A model generated the notes under the pieces. It worked only from the letters and a program-made list of their open reading frames with translations. It searched no databases and had not been told where the DNA came from. Below, piece after piece: positions 50,616-63,636 of a DNA stretch of 64,000 bases. Origin of the DNA: Paragyromitra xinjiangensis (Eukaryota > Ascomycota > Pezizomycetes > Pezizales > Discinaceae); assembly GCA_038503065.1 (NCBI GenBank), contig JBCAMK010000007.1, positions 1,736,001 through 1,800,000 on the forward strand, written 5' to 3'. The position numbers and the translations under genes are program-made. Position 1 is the first letter of the stretch. Every line of letters begins with the position of its first letter.

Positions 50616-50879
50616 TCAGGCGTCGGTACCACCAAACCTAGATATGGATAAAACAGAGCCAGGAGCAACTGTAGTAGACCACTCAGGAACGCCTTCCAGT
50701 AAACACAACATTAACATCACTAGGATGGCACACCACGGCAAAAAAAACATGAAGGAGGAGAAAACTTGCGAAAGCGAGGACGGCGGGTCTCGGAGAGCCG
50801 TAGCAGGGAGGCGGAGCACAGGAGTCAGTGGCCCTGCATGATCTACAGAAGTGTTTGTTGGTAAAGTAGTCGTGTTCAT
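50616..50879 (-). CDS. Doubtful small single-TM protein
   Basis: An ATG at 50879 opens an 87-residue frame. It has an N-terminal Thr/Asn-rich part with NTT and NTS glycosylation sites, one strong hydrophobic stretch (about 46-64) and a short polar tail. I do not recognise it. Its frame is uninterrupted, but there is no conserved motif or promoter context to separate it from chance. Confidence 0.2.
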   Translation of the reverse strand: MNTTTLPTNTSVDHAGPLTPVLRLPATALRDPPSSLSQVFSSFMFFLPWCAILVMLMLCLLEGVPEWSTTVAPGSVLSISRFGGTDA

Positions 50880-51633
50880 AGTAGGCACAGGCTAGTTTGG
50901 AGGGGGGCATCACTGGGGCTTGTGTCCAAACTTTTGACAGTTAGAAAATTGGTCTCCAGGACGTGCAGTCAGGTAGGCTCTGGTCCGATGTTACTAGTCG
51001 AAGATGAAGATTCCGCAGTGCTAATGCCAGAATTTCCTTAATATTGCTTTACAGGAAGCCCACTCTCAATAAATTGGGCCTTGTGGGAGAACAATAGGAG
51101 TTAAAATATAATCTTCAAGCTGGCAAAATGCCAGAGGGAACCCTGTTCTGGAGACATCAAACGCAAAGCGGCACATTTCAGTGGTAATGGACGACCCGAG
51201 GGTTGAATCTCGATGTCGATGACAAGAAAAAAAGATACCGAGATCTGCTCTAACTACTGCTCTATGGAAATTTTAGAGGACCCATCGTCGAGGGATGGGA
51301 AGGTCGAATTCTGTAAGGTTTTAAACTCTTCGTCCTTTTTCTATTCTCACCCTTGGAAATCATACTTAAAGTTAGGTTAAAAATCAAAAACCTAAAAAGA
51401 GGGAAGAGGGAAGAAAAAGTTGGCTGTACCAAGTTGTGGCGGATATGATACTAACAACTTCGCTCACAAGCCCTAGTTATCTCTTTGACTTACAAATCCA
51501 GCCGACCACATCCCATACGGGCGACGAAGACAATAAAACACTATTCATTCTCACCGATGATCCTGATGGCTATATGGAAGGAGTTTAAGTGAGGGTGTAG
51601 AGAAGCAAGAGGGGAAGCTGAGAGAGAAGCTGC

Positions 51634-52214
51634 TAGTAATGAGCACGAGACGAGATGAGACGAAAATGAGGGCAGTCTTGTTTTGTCTCGCCTTGTAGGG
51701 CCCTGGGTCCTGCCGGTCTCGAGACATAAGGCAGGTCTTGTACAAAGTCTTGTGGTCTCGAAACTTTTGCGGGAGATCTCGCCAAAATATCTGTTTGTAT
51801 CTTATAGTTAGTGTTTCTAAACTAGCAGTACTGCTGCTCTTGCTATACATCCACCGTGATACTCCATGATGGTTTTCGAATGTTTATAATAGCAATCTAC
51901 TCGACAAAATTAAAGTATTTAGATGGCCTAGAAACTCTAACAAGTGCCTAGACCTGACCCAGCTCTACATAGAGGGTGTTAACGAGCCAGAGAATACATC
52001 TTGAGCTGAGTATAAGTTAGAGTTTTTGGGCATCCAAATAGTAAAGTTTCCTTCGACTACTCTACATCCTCCAAAGCTTAGTGGAGCGCAACAAATAAGA
52101 TATATACCATATAAAGGTCTCGAGACATCTCGTCTCGTAAAATTTTAGTCTTGCTGTCTCGGGACTAAATCTCGGGACTTCGTCCCGAGATGTCCTGTCT
52201 CGTGCCCATCACTA
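51634..52214 (+). mobile_element. 581-bp hAT-type MITE with intact 8-bp TSD
   Basis: The ends TAGTAATGAGCACGAGAC and GTCTCGTGCCCATCACTA form an 18-bp terminal inverted repeat with two mismatches. A perfect 8-bp direct repeat GAAGCTGC flanks both sides (51626-51633 and 52215-52222), diagnostic of a hAT-type insertion. The interior is full of short GAGAC/GTCTC motifs. Near the right end is a perfect 10-bp-stem hairpin (52169-52191, ATCTCGGGAC-TTC-GTCCCGAGAT), a likely subterminal transposase-binding array. There is no transposase frame. The intact target duplication suggests a fairly recent insertion. Confidence 0.85.
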
Positions 52215-52222
52215 GAAGCTGC

Positions 52223-54664
52223 AGAGATAGGATAGGGGTATGGGGACTTAGAGCGATAAATTGTATGACAGAGACTTAGGATTATATTTACGTCGGGGTA
52301 CGGATTTTATTTGGTATTTTTATGTTATGGTCTCGTTCGTTATGAGTTTTATGTTATAGATTGTGTTTATTTTTCCTACGTTAGTTTGTTATTAGTGTGC
52401 CGCCATAGCCAAGGGCTGGATGCGTGTACGAATTATCAATCAACCAATCAACTGATGACCCTGGCCTGTAAGCCACCATCCTACACTCTTTATTATAGTG
52501 ACACGTTCGAGTGAAAAAAGGCAAAGCTTGGAATCCAATCCAATCATCTGCTTATTAAAAAGCACCCATACCCAGCGCTTATCTAAGTCTCGAGACATTG
52601 TTATACTCTTAACCAATCCTAGGCTTGCTCTGCCGGAGACTCTAAGAAAGAATTTCCAGTCTCATAGAATCGTGGATATTTAGGGTGGTTCGTTGGAAAC
52701 ACCTTCCCCATAAGAAACTAAGGGGGAAAGAAAAAGACGCAAGCTTATGGTAGTATAGTTAAGATGAAAGGTTATGTGTTTAATTTCAGAAACGGAGGGT
52801 GAGAAAACCTCCTGAAGCAAAAGTGAAATCACCGAGTGATATCTAGTGATCAAGAAAAACAAGTACCGTATTACCCCCGTTTATTCAGGCGGTTGCTAAG
52901 AGCCGTGGCTAGCGCCATAGACGAAAACTAATATTTTTTTTAAGGGGGTGATCAGAGCAAAGCACAGAGCTCCAACACGAAAACTGGGCCATCTAGGAGG
53001 AATTAAAGCAAACACCAGAGCACGCAAGCTAAAGTTGTGTATATTCCACTTACAAATATCATGGTATCTGCAAGCCACCTTCTTGGCAACCATCCGAATA
53101 AACCGAGATAATACGGTATTCGAACCTGGCTTCGAAGGTGATCTGATAAGAATAGCACCCCGCCGCGAGAACCTAGAGAACGATCTCCATGAAAGGTTAG
53201 TCAAGAACAATTGTGATGTGATAGCCGCAGCTGCACTAATATATAGCTAAGAATGGGATTGGGCGGCATTTGGGAGCGTTATACGCCAGTAATGCATCCG
53301 CAAATCAACACCAAAGCTTTTTAAAACGGTGCTGCCGCAACACGCGAAGCGCCACGTCGTGTAACGTGCCAAAAAGCTTAGCATCGCCGAAACGTTATTG
53401 CGACCGCTTTATGGCTGGAAGACTCGTGGCGTAATATTGCCTTGTAAGATTCGTCTCCAGCGATTGCGGCGTTTCACATAGCCGTTTTTGGTCTCTGTGG
53501 TTGACGTTGAGGCTTCTATGTCTTAGCCACCTCGAGACTATTCGCAGGATGGGATCCGCTTCCTCATAGGGTCGTAGAACCTCCGGCACATAGAAATGGA
53601 GATTTTGAGACGCCCTTGCAGTTGCGAGAACTATCTCTTTGCCTGTGGCAGGCCGGCTAGCTTTTCCCAGAAGAAAAGTCGTGGTCCCCCGGCCCCCTTT
53701 CTTAATCAGACAGTCTCACCGATAAAGTCCAATTTCCCAAATTTCCAACAAATATGCACGATCACGATTCCCTCTTTGTCAACCTATGTCCCAATAGGAG
53801 GGGGGTCAACTTATCACAAACAACGGCATCTAGGGATGAGAGATTCCCCACCCCTATGTACCCAAAGGGGGTTTGTAGAACAGCCTAGACAAAGTAAACA
53901 AAGACAAAACCCAACCTGATCGTGCTCATCTCGGAAATAAGGCCCGTCATCACAGGCCCTCGAGAACCAACCGTTTGGCGAAGGCAAAAAGCCCGTGACA
54001 CAACAGGGCTGCATTAGTCAGGGGTATTATCTGAAAGAGGTAACCGAGCAAAGAGGCTTTTTTTTCTTCGATTTTGGCTGTTTTTTCCTTTCGTGTAACC
54101 CCTAGGATCAAAAATCGCAATCACAATAAGGTATAGGCAAGGTTCCCTTGCAAATTTGCAGAAAACCGCCGTGCATAAAGTACTGTAAGCTTAATTGAAA
54201 AATATCCTCATGTCCGGTGAGATTGTGTAGATCATAGCGTGGGCTATGGGTTTATTCTCCTTCTGCACTTAATTTTAACCAGGCGAGAAAAGATAGGCAC
54301 GAAAAGCTCTACAGGAAACCTTGCGCAATAAAATTCACCGTTTTATGCAAGTGAAGTAATATACATCAGAACCGAGCAAAAATGCGAACCCCCCCCGGAA
54401 CCAATTAAAAAAACACAAGAAGAAAATTTAAAGCGAGAGATGAGAAAAACACCGTGTAAAGAAATGAAAACCCCGAAGAAAAGAAAGCTGTACACCCCGT
54501 CACCCGAAGAACCGTGCCTGAATGAGTCCAGCGCCATAGAGCAGTCACAACCGTAAGCTTGGAAGAGCTCGATTATTCCGCTGACCTCAGTAAACATGAA
54601 ACCCATTAATCTATCATCCACATTACTTCCCATCTCACAGTATCACACATCCCGCCCAAGTTGT
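52223..54664. other. Gene-free tract left of SOD-like gene
   Basis: Apart from the element tail at 52399-52452 there is nothing I can name. Frames at 52896-53250 on both strands have no domain. The last part (54340-54664) is the 3' flank of the SOD-like gene. Confidence 0.45.
52399..52452 (+). repeat. Dispersed-element 3' tail with AATC repeats
   Basis: The core GCCGCCATAGCCAAGGGCTG continues GATGCGTGTACGAATTATC and ends in AATCAACC repeats. It matches 18831-18885 and the inverted copy at 41238-41288. Confidence 0.55.
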
Positions 54665-55460
54665 TTACAAGGCAAAGGCAGCAGCAACGAACAAGCTTCC
54701 GAGAGCGACGACAGAAGAGATGCCGAAAGTGGAGGCAGAGCTACCGCTGGCCTGAGTGACGGCAGGGCCGCTTGGGACGTTGCTGACGAGAGTGAAGTTG
54801 GCGCAAGCAATGCGTCCACCACCGGCTTGATGAACAACGACGGAACGGTTACCAGCGAAAGCACCGATTCCGGGCTTGGTGGAGACGTACAAGTCGGTAT
54901 AAGAAGTGGAGAACTCGACTACGAGCGAATTAGCACACTTGTAGAAAAACAAATTTGATTGCATAGGGCAAACTTACTAATGGTTCCGTTTGTATCCGGG
55001 ATAGAACCGTGCTTGCCAGCCAAATCACCGACCTCGCAGGTCTGAGGGAAAGCTTTATCACAAGCAGGGGTCTGACCGCGCTCATAGGGATCCAAGTGCG
55101 CCAAGGTACCGTTGCAGTTTCCATTGGATGGGACGGGCTGGTCGTGGATGTGGTAGGTGAAAGGACCAGTTAGACCCTTGAAACCCTTGAAGCTGGCAGT
55201 GATGGCAACACCAGTGCCGTTGCCATTGGCAGTGAGAGTGACCTTTCCAGTCACGGTACCGTTGACCAAATTAGCGGCATAGCTATTGATAATTGTCTGT
55301 TAGTTCACTGTGCCACCGTCAACACTTGAGAGGTAACTAACGAAGGACCAACTGGGTTGTCATTGACGATAGCAGCATCGCCGAGAAGACCAGTAGTAGT
55401 CTGGGCAGAGACGGTAGCAATAGCCAGAACGGCAGAGGCGAAAAGAGACTTGAACTGCAT
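54665..55460 (-). CDS. GPI-anchored copper-only SOD-like protein
   Basis: Three exons (55460-55342, 55282-54978, 54918-54665) give 225 residues. A signal peptide (1-19, ending VSAQ) and a C-terminal hydrophobic GPI signal (about 208-225, preceded by a small Ser/Gly-rich stretch) place it on the cell surface. The Cu/Zn-SOD-like core has the copper histidines H84 and H86 in TYHIHDQPV, H102 in LAHLDP and H171 in VVVHQ, plus the guiding R177 in GGRIACANF. Cysteines C96, C114, C122 and C180 allow disulfides. The block CEVGDLAGKHG and the lack of the normal zinc loop match fungal extracellular copper-only SODs (relatives of Candida Sod5). It would remove superoxide at the wall, for example from a host burst. 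Whether it is catalytically active is inferred, since some fungal family members are not. Confidence 0.85.
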
Positions 55461-58400
55461 CTTGAATTTATTAAGAGGATAGTTTTTTGAAATTAAACAG
55501 GCAAATGTTGAGAATTGATGAGCAGGACCAGCGAATGACTGCAGATGAGTTCTTGAAGGCGATGGGATTTGCTGTAGATGTAGATATAGAAGTAGACGGT
55601 GGTGGGTAGAGAAAGAGAGGTATGAAGAGTGCAGGCGGGCGAGTCTTATACACACGGTCTCCTCCACCACCCTAATTCCGGGCTAAAAGCTGCTGGCAGC
55701 TGCATGTCTCTGTTCGGCCCACACACCAGCGCCGCGCAGAGCGTCTTTGTTTGGCTAGATCTGAACCCCAGTGCTGACTTTCTGTCATGTCCCGAAAATA
55801 CTACCTATGCAGGCCTGTGGCTTTTCTTGACCGTCGCGCTTCCTTACTGGCTAGGAAGCGCTTCTGCATGTAACCCCTGCACAACACCCAGCCTGCCCAG
55901 CATTAGCATCGTCCTCTAACTCCTGCGCCTCTGGAAATAATAGAATGGGCACTCCAGTTCCCACCAGTGTCTACCGGATTATTTTCGATCGTAATCCACC
56001 CCTCCTCTTAGTTTAGTTTTGTTTCAACGCGGCGAAGCACTTCTTCCCACACACCCCCAACCGGTAATTTTTTAATCGATAAGCGTATACTCTAGGTTAA
56101 CGTAACTGAGTAACATTGGGCTCCGGGCAGCGGAAAGTGTACTATTTTTAGCCAATAATTTGAGTTTTGTTCCAAGCCTGGCTCCTGTGACTTCATGAAC
56201 CATTCCCAGGAAATGACTCTGCGCACAACCAACCTCTTGGATAGTCCAAGACTATACTAATCACTCTCGCCCCGGTGACATAGATTGGCTGTCACTTGTC
56301 AGCCTCCCTTTGGTCCACGACAAACCATCTTCCTCTCCCTGCAGAGGACGCGGGAAAACGAAAGAAAGAGAAAAAGTCGATCCCCGGAAAATAATGAGGT
56401 TGGCATGTAGCTTCGTACATCTGTTGTCCGGGCGACGACGACTACGACGACGACGACTGACTAGATCTAGGTTGAGCCGCCCGGATGTGTTTGATCCACC
56501 CTCCACGGGGAGATCATTGGTTGCTGGGCAGAGAACCGAATCTAGGCTGGGGCTGATGCAGAGAGCCGATTCCCGTAAAAGGCCCAAGCGCCAATGATAA
56601 AGGAGGAGGCAAGAATTTTAAGATCTTCGTGAAACAAGATCAGCAGAATACAAAGGTCCATGCGACAAACGGATAGAACACCAAAAACTTCGTTGGATAT
56701 GAGCTCATCGTCTTTTCGCTTCCCTTCCCCACACATTGTGTGGTGAGCGATCTATTAGCGATAAATTGTCTTATTACGCGTTCGCATGGGCCGAAATCGC
56801 TGGTGATTGCCCTTCTCCCAGCCACTTGCGGGTACATCCAAATCAGAAAATTCCGAAGGTTGACCGACCATGAAAGTTCGCTTCCCGCCTTCTTCCCGCT
56901 CAATCACTCGCATCTCGTCTAGAGTAATCTGGGTAGCCCATGGTGTTGTGTAAGACCGTCTCGCACTACGATGACCGAGAGAATTTGGAACGCCTAGGTG
57001 CATACGGCACAGAACACAGAAGCAAATCCTCCACCATTCACGATCATTGGGGGTCCGAATCTAGTAGTCAGCTTCTCGGATTCAGCATGCAAGAAAACTA
57101 AAGTGTCACTAAACGGGCGACGCCTCTATCATGTTTACATGTTGGCCAAGTATGCGCATATCAGCTCCAAGCGTTACAAACAGTTCTAGTGGCACATGTA
57201 CCCAGCCGTGGCCCAAAAAAGGACATCAAAGTTTCCGCCAGCTCCCGTCCGTTGGCCCGAATGTTGGGGTTTCTCATTTCGTGATCAGAGAAACGACTTA
57301 AATGCAGGAACAGGAACAGGAAGGGACGGACGGCATCTTGCGGAGCGGAGCCGTTGATTCAATCCGGTTCTCATGGCAGCAAACGGCTTCTCACAGAGTA
57401 AAGAGCATAAAAAGTAAAACATTCGAAAAAGCTTGTAAAAAAGCATGTCGTGTAACAGACGACGGCATATCCCCCCAAGTATATCCTTAGCGAGCGAAAG
57501 GCTGAGAAACCTACAGGCATCGTTGCCGAGAAAGCCACATTCCACACTTCTGTGAAACTGAGTGCGGATACCAACTTCAGCCCGTCAGATTGTACCATAT
57601 AGTAAGCCCTAAGATTTTAGAGTTCAAGTGCAACAAGTCCTGCATTGATTGTAAGCCTCGTGGCAGCCGAGTCGTTATTCCAGAGTTGTGCATTACACTT
57701 TAATCGCGACTGCAGCACAATTATAAACATGGTAGTAGGCTGTGCAATCGAGTAATTTTTGAGGTATATCTTCGGTGGCTTGAAAATTCCGCGCCGCGGG
57801 ATCCACCAACCAAACGCAACTCGCGTGGCCTTCCGTTCGTTCACCCTGAGCTAGATATCGCTAGGACTCGAGCAAAGCTTGTATTTTCAGCACTAAAGAC
57901 TAGCCTACTTGAGTTTTACTTTAGCGATATCCAAACATTGGCTGCAAAAGTGGCTTGAATACCCTTCAGCCCTGTGTAAAATCCGAAAAATTGGACAAAG
58001 TTTGATTAGGGGAGTTCAATTGATAGAATTCAGTTAGAACCTTCCCCAACATGGTAATACCCCCACAAGAAAAGAAATTCGGCATTACAACTGGCTGCAC
58101 TAACTGACCCCACCTCTCCCACAATAAAGTTACCAAACTTTGAAAAAAAACTCTCGTAAAACTACATTCTCATTGATTTTAGTCTCGTCCTCTTGAAACT
58201 GCCATATCATCACTTCCTACGGTGAGCTGTAAATTTCTTCGCTGAGGATGTGTTGTCAATAATGTCATTGTTTCACACCCCGCAGCCCTAACGTTTCAGA
58301 AGCTGCCGGTCTTCCCGTTCGGGGTTCGCCAACACACTTTCGGCATCAAACCGATACGTATTTGCACTACTAATGCTTTTCGGTTGTGGTTAGTTCTGAT

Positions 58401-61037
58401 TGTACATGTCCGAATGAACTGTTCGTGGAGAGCCCGCCTCCGGTGTGGGAAAAAAGAACATGCATATGGGTGTGTTGAGGGAGGATGAAATTTTGCATGG
58501 AAGGATTGGCATTAGATGTTTCTTCGTCGCTGTGAATTTCGATGAAGGACTAAATGACTAACGCGAATAGGTGAGTACAGTCAGAAGTTGAGATTATAGT
58601 TTTGGCTTATTCATACGCCCAAATGCCCTTGTCGCCAGGGTCATGGTACGGGTTCTACCGCGCAAATCAGGCACCGAGTGATAAACCGTGAGAAATTGGC
58701 CATGACCGTAATATCCGAGACATAGTACTAGCTGTGGAGATTAGGGAATATTAGAGAGCCGGTGCAGCTACATAAAGTTTCACAAATTGCGTGCCAGAAC
58801 CAGCTCAATGCTCGGTATTTCGGGCCTTCACGGTTGGTTGTGCTTCTAAGCCACTGAAAACCCTTTGGAGCACTTCCTGACCAAGCCGAGGATAAAAGCA
58901 CTACCACAGAGGGTAGACTGGATATCCGGGCATATCCCGCTAGAGTTTCACCATCTCCAGGTTCATCCGATTAGTCAACCTCCGATCACATCCTGGATTA
59001 GGCGCATCCCCGGCTAGAACGGCAGCGACATCAAGACAAGCTTTCTCTCCCTGTCAATCCAGGCGACCGAAGGAGGCGAAGCAAGTCCCCAGATTAGATA
59101 CCGGTGAATGAAGGCGATCGTTCTCCCCCTTGCGGTTTTTTCTAAGCGCTGCATCGAGATCATTTTGAAACGCTAGCATTTGGTTAAGCTTTTTATTTTG
59201 TTTCTTATAATTATCTTAACACGGCGCTTAGAGCATATATTCGGGATTACAGCTGACGCGTGTCTGCGCTTGCTCTCGAGTGTCTAGATTGGTTTATGTA
59301 GCTTTCCTATGTATGTTTTACTGGACGCGCTTATGGTTCCGGGTCATGGGTCGTCACTCGTGGCAGTGCTCGGGACGCGTACGCAGGTGTGATGAAAATA
59401 GTAACGGGATCCGGCAGCGGTGGGTTATTTGGAATGATACGGATTAAGTTTTGTAATGGTTTTTTGAGAGCTTTCGAAGGCTTTCTTTATTCTAAGGCGC
59501 CTACACGCTGATGGACTGGCTTCCTTTCCTACTTCTGGTGGTAGTGGTGATGGCGGTTTAGTCACGTTTTGTCACTCGGCTGTGATATAATGGGCTACGG
59601 GGTGTTCGATCAGTGTTTCTTCGGTTCATATGTTCTGCCTAGTGCGATGCACGGATGCGTTAGAACTGAGTGTCTGATGGAGTTGGGGCCTATCGGGTCT
59701 CTTTTAGTTTCGCCGGATTTGGTTGGGTGCTCCTAGTGGAACTGTGGGCTTGTTGGCCTCGTTTTGGGCTTGCCGAGATTCGAATTAGTCCTGTTGAGTC
59801 GAAGGGATACGTGTAAATATGGGATTACTCGAAGCTATTAGCATCGAGCTAGAAACGGGCACAGGCTTCGGTGTCTTTCAAAACGTGGCCTGTTGGATCT
59901 TGTGTTCTGGTAGGTCGGGACTTGAGTTTTTAGAGAAGCGGTGTCTAGAGACAAGAATAGATCTGCAGTGTCTCTGGGGAATAGCCATATGCGGTAGATC
60001 TTGTAATCGGGTGCGGGGTATTTTTCTTTCTGGATATTTGTTAACTTTACTAGCGGGTTCTTTTGTTCGCCTGGCTTTACCACTGCATGGGTCAGTATGA
60101 ATAAATATTCCGTGATAGACCGGCGTATGTACGAATGAGATAGCTGACTGCATGTTGGTGCGAAATGTTGCTGCAAGAGTAAATTTCTGCCACATTGGCA
60201 TGGGTTGCGACAATCTCAGCGTGTGGATTTATTCTCGGAACAAGTATATCATGCCTCAAGTCTTGTGTATTGCCAAAACCGGAACGACTCCGAAAATAGC
60301 TCCGTAGGTCAAGTGTGGTCACCAGTCACCCAAAATCACTCACATATTAAAGGACTCTTGCTGGAAGCGTCACACACAATCAAAGGTAGGGAAAGAGAGA
60401 GAAAGCCCAGGCGAATTGGTGTTGACTAGAGGTTAGCCTTTCGCTGCCTGAGAGAATATTAGCTCGATTGTCTTCCCTAGACTAACGATACACCTTTCTC
60501 GCCTAGCTAAATCTTTCGTTTACCCTTAGAAGCGCTTGCTGTTGCTATGGGGTTTAACACGAAGCAGGAGATTCTGGTATCGTCACTACTGATAATTTAT
60601 CAATGTCTATCACCTGTGTCCGTCATGCATATATCTTGTCGAATCCTTACTATGGTTGTGCTCCGGCTTACAGTAATTCCCCGAGATAGATGACCCTTCA
60701 CTGCATATCCTGTCAACTCACCGACTTCATACCAAAAGACCAGTGACCGGAATCTACTTCAACGGGACCTCCGAGAGCCCAGAATTTGGAGCTGAAGATG
60801 CCATCTACCCAACAAGACATACGTCCAGGGAGCATCTACTAGTACAAACCCATCTCCACCTCATCTCCTTCCCCGCCAAGACCTCAATGGCCGTCGAGTG
60901 ATCCACAATGACGATAACCCCTACCCGCCAAGCCCCACCGAGCCTCATAAAACAACCCCTCCACCCCGCGTTCCACAAAAAATCTCAACCCAAACCATCC
61001 CCAGCTCCACGGCAATCTCAAATCACCACCACCCACA
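55461..61037. other. 5.6-kb intergenic region between SOD-like gene and RIO1
   Basis: No gene is supported on either strand. A (GAC)n-type microsatellite lies at 56432-56460. The part 58840-59120 is GC-richer and could be a decayed repeat. The last 300 bp (60720-61037) are CA/CT-rich and lead directly into the RIO1 start. Confidence 0.5.
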
Positions 61038-62777
61038 ATGGCTTCCACAGCCCCACCTCACGATCACCTCCCCGAATACGCTGCCGCCGCGAACCCACAA
61101 TACGAATTCGTCCCAAATCAAGGGTACACAAATCCACTCTCCATCCCACCAGAAGCTCCACCCCAAACCAATGACTCCGAAGACGAATACGATGATGACG
61201 AGGACGAGGACCTGTTTGACGACGAACTGAACGATCAAGACTGGACAGAAAGTGGCGGTGGCCACGGCGGCGGCGATTTCACAAAAAGCTACAACCGTCA
61301 ACGACGGATCATTGAAGCCACCACCTCCACTAGTAGTGACGCTGGCGCCGTTAAAGGGAATAAACACAAACCGAAAGCAAACACCGCCGCACGAGTCGAT
61401 GACCAGATCCGCAGTCTGACGAAATTCGCGGCACGGATTAAACTTAGTGATGTGGAATCTGGCATGAGCACGAAAGGAGATCGGTATAGCATTCCCTGCT
61501 ACACTATACCATCCTACTAACACCCATTAGAACCAATGATAAATCAGACCGTGCAACGTCTGAACAGGTCCTTGATCCACGTACACGGATGATTCTACTA
61601 CAGCTGATAAATCGTGGTACGATCCACACGATCAACGGTGTGCTCTCAACCGGTAAAGAAGCAAACGTCTACCACGCTCTATCCACCGCACCAGACTCTA
61701 CCTCCCCTCCCCTCCATCGCGCTATCAAGGTTTACAAAACCGCCATCTTAGTATTCAAGGATCGTGACCGTTACGTCTCTGGTGAACACCGCTTCCGTAA
61801 TGGCTATAATAAAAGTAATAACCGTGCTATGGTTAAGATCTGGGCTGAAAAGGAAATGAGGAATCTTAAACGGCTGTGGACTGCTGGTGTTCCATGTCCT
61901 GAGCCTTTGTACCTGCGGTTACACGTCCTTGTGATGGGCTTCATTGGCGATAAGAAGGGGTGGCCGGCACCACGACTTCGTGATGCCCCGATCGAGGATA
62001 CTGAGATCTGGGATAAACTGTATCTCGAGCTACTAGTGCTCATGCGTGATATGTACAGGAAGTGTAAACTCGTGCATGCGGATCTTAGCGAGTACAATGT
62101 ACTCTACCATCAGAAGAAGCTCTGGATCATTGATGTGTCGCAGTCGGTTGAACATGATCATCCGCGGAGTGCAGAGTTCCTGCGTATGGATGTGAAGAAT
62201 GTGGGGGATTTTTTCCGGCGGAAAGGGGTGGAGATAGTTAGTGAGAAGAGGGTGTTTGAGTGGATTACGAAGGGGGAGGAAGAGGTGGAGACATTGCCGA
62301 GGCATGGGGTGGAGGCGGAGGATGATGTGGAGGTTTATAGGAAGGCGTTTGTGCCGAGGACCCTGGAGGAGGTTTTTGATGTTGAGAGGGATGCGGAGAT
62401 GGTTGGGAGGGGGGAGGGGGGGGATTTGGTGTATAGGGATCTGTTAGCGGAGAGGAAGACGGTTGAGGAGGAGGAAGATGAGGATGAGGATGAGGATGAT
62501 GAGGATAGTGAGGAGGATACGGATGATGAGGATGGAGAAAAGCTTCATAAGAAGGATAGGGACGCGAATAAGAAGCCGAGAGGGAGAAAACATGAAGATA
62601 AGGAAGAGAAGAAGGTATGTCTCACCCCAGGATAGCTTTACTAGCATAGCTGAAGTATCACCACTAACCTGCGAACAGGAACACAAGAAAAAAGTTAAAG
62701 AAGAGAAACGCGAAGCGAGGAAAGCAAAGATGCCGAAACATGTCAAGAAGAAACTAATTAGTGGGAAAAAAAAGTAG
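61038..62777 (+). CDS. RIO1: RIO1 atypical serine kinase
   Basis: This kinase/ATPase acts in late cytoplasmic maturation of the 40S ribosomal subunit. Three exons (61038-61483, 61531-62614, 62679-62777; introns 47 and 64 nt) give 542 residues. The N-terminal part is acidic (EDEYDDDEDED near 48-58) followed by a Gly/His patch. The RIO domain has the nucleotide loop STGKEANVY (188-196), the lysine K215 in AIKVYK, the insertion DRYVSGEHRFRNGYNK (228-243) specific to RIO1, the catalytic HADLSEYN (331-338, D333) and the metal-binding IIDVSQSVEHDHP (348-360, D350). The C-terminus has a long Glu/Asp run coded by GAGGAT repeats and ends in a Lys-rich stretch partly in the last small exon. RIO2 is excluded by the absence of its winged-helix domain and by the STGKEANVY form. 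Confidence 0.95.
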
Positions 62778-63636
62778 TAAGGGGATGGACGAAACTTATG
62801 GCTTTTTGTTCGTTCATGGGGATATTGGGATCATGGATGGTCACTCTGTCGCCAGACTGGGCATGTTTTTACTGTATTGTATTGTAAATACAAAACGGGG
62901 TTTTCTTCTGGGTTTGCCTTAGTTTGTTACTGTACTTTTAGTAATGGGGATATGTATGGGTTTGGGTTGTTAATACTTGTTGGAATATTCCTCCGTAACG
63001 AAGGGTTTCACCCGCTGAACGGTGTACGGTGTGGAAGTATATGGGGCGAGATCAGGAAATATATTTGTTAGAAGCCGCGCACATAAAACTTGGGGGTTTT
63101 CTAGCCGAGAGCTCAGTCAATCAACCAAATCCTGATCTCACATTATACAAGAGTACCATATTTCAGACGACCGAGTGATAGTACATGATGAATGCTGAAC
63201 ACTGCGGGTAGGCACTTGCCCGAGTTAGTGATAATTCTACTGGTGGGGTGATTTGGGCTGGGTTAAGGCGTTCGAGAACACATACATGACGTACTATGCT
63301 TCCAGCTCTGTTTCTGCATTTTGTTAAGCATGTACTATGCTCGAGAGTTATCATTTTATTGAGACCCGTAAAGAATAGCTTTTTCCTATTCAAACCAGGT
63401 TACGTCTTCAGTATGATAGTAGAATTGAACCTGGAAGGGGACCCATAGAATCACGGAATTATCATCACTACATCTCACTCGACTGACACCTCGTTCGGTG
63501 TCATCGTGCAGCTGCGCGGGCTTGGCACTACGTATTCCCCCAACCTCAACGTATTACAGAGTGATCAAATTTCGCCTATACACATATACAAATTTTGCCC
63601 TTCTTCCCATCATACCTATCTGTAATATTTCCTAAC
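62778..63636. other. Intergenic between RIO1 and right-edge gene
   Basis: RIO1 3' flank and the promoter of the right-edge gene. No other frame or repeat was found. Confidence 0.5.

Larger units (their letters stand above)
47739..51625. other. Repeat-bearing intergenic tract
   Basis: The first 400 bp are T-rich 3' flank of the kinase gene. Beyond it are fold-back repeats at 48288 and 49123, three TACATGTA octamers between 48463 and 49035 and CT-rich sequence at 49490-49560. Frames at 49610-49945 and 50065-50247 could be gene remnants but show no family features. Confidence 0.45.

Noticed and set aside
61023..61523. 166-residue minus-strand frame opposite RIO1 exon 1
   Set aside because: It is the antisense shadow of the well-supported RIO1 coding sequence.
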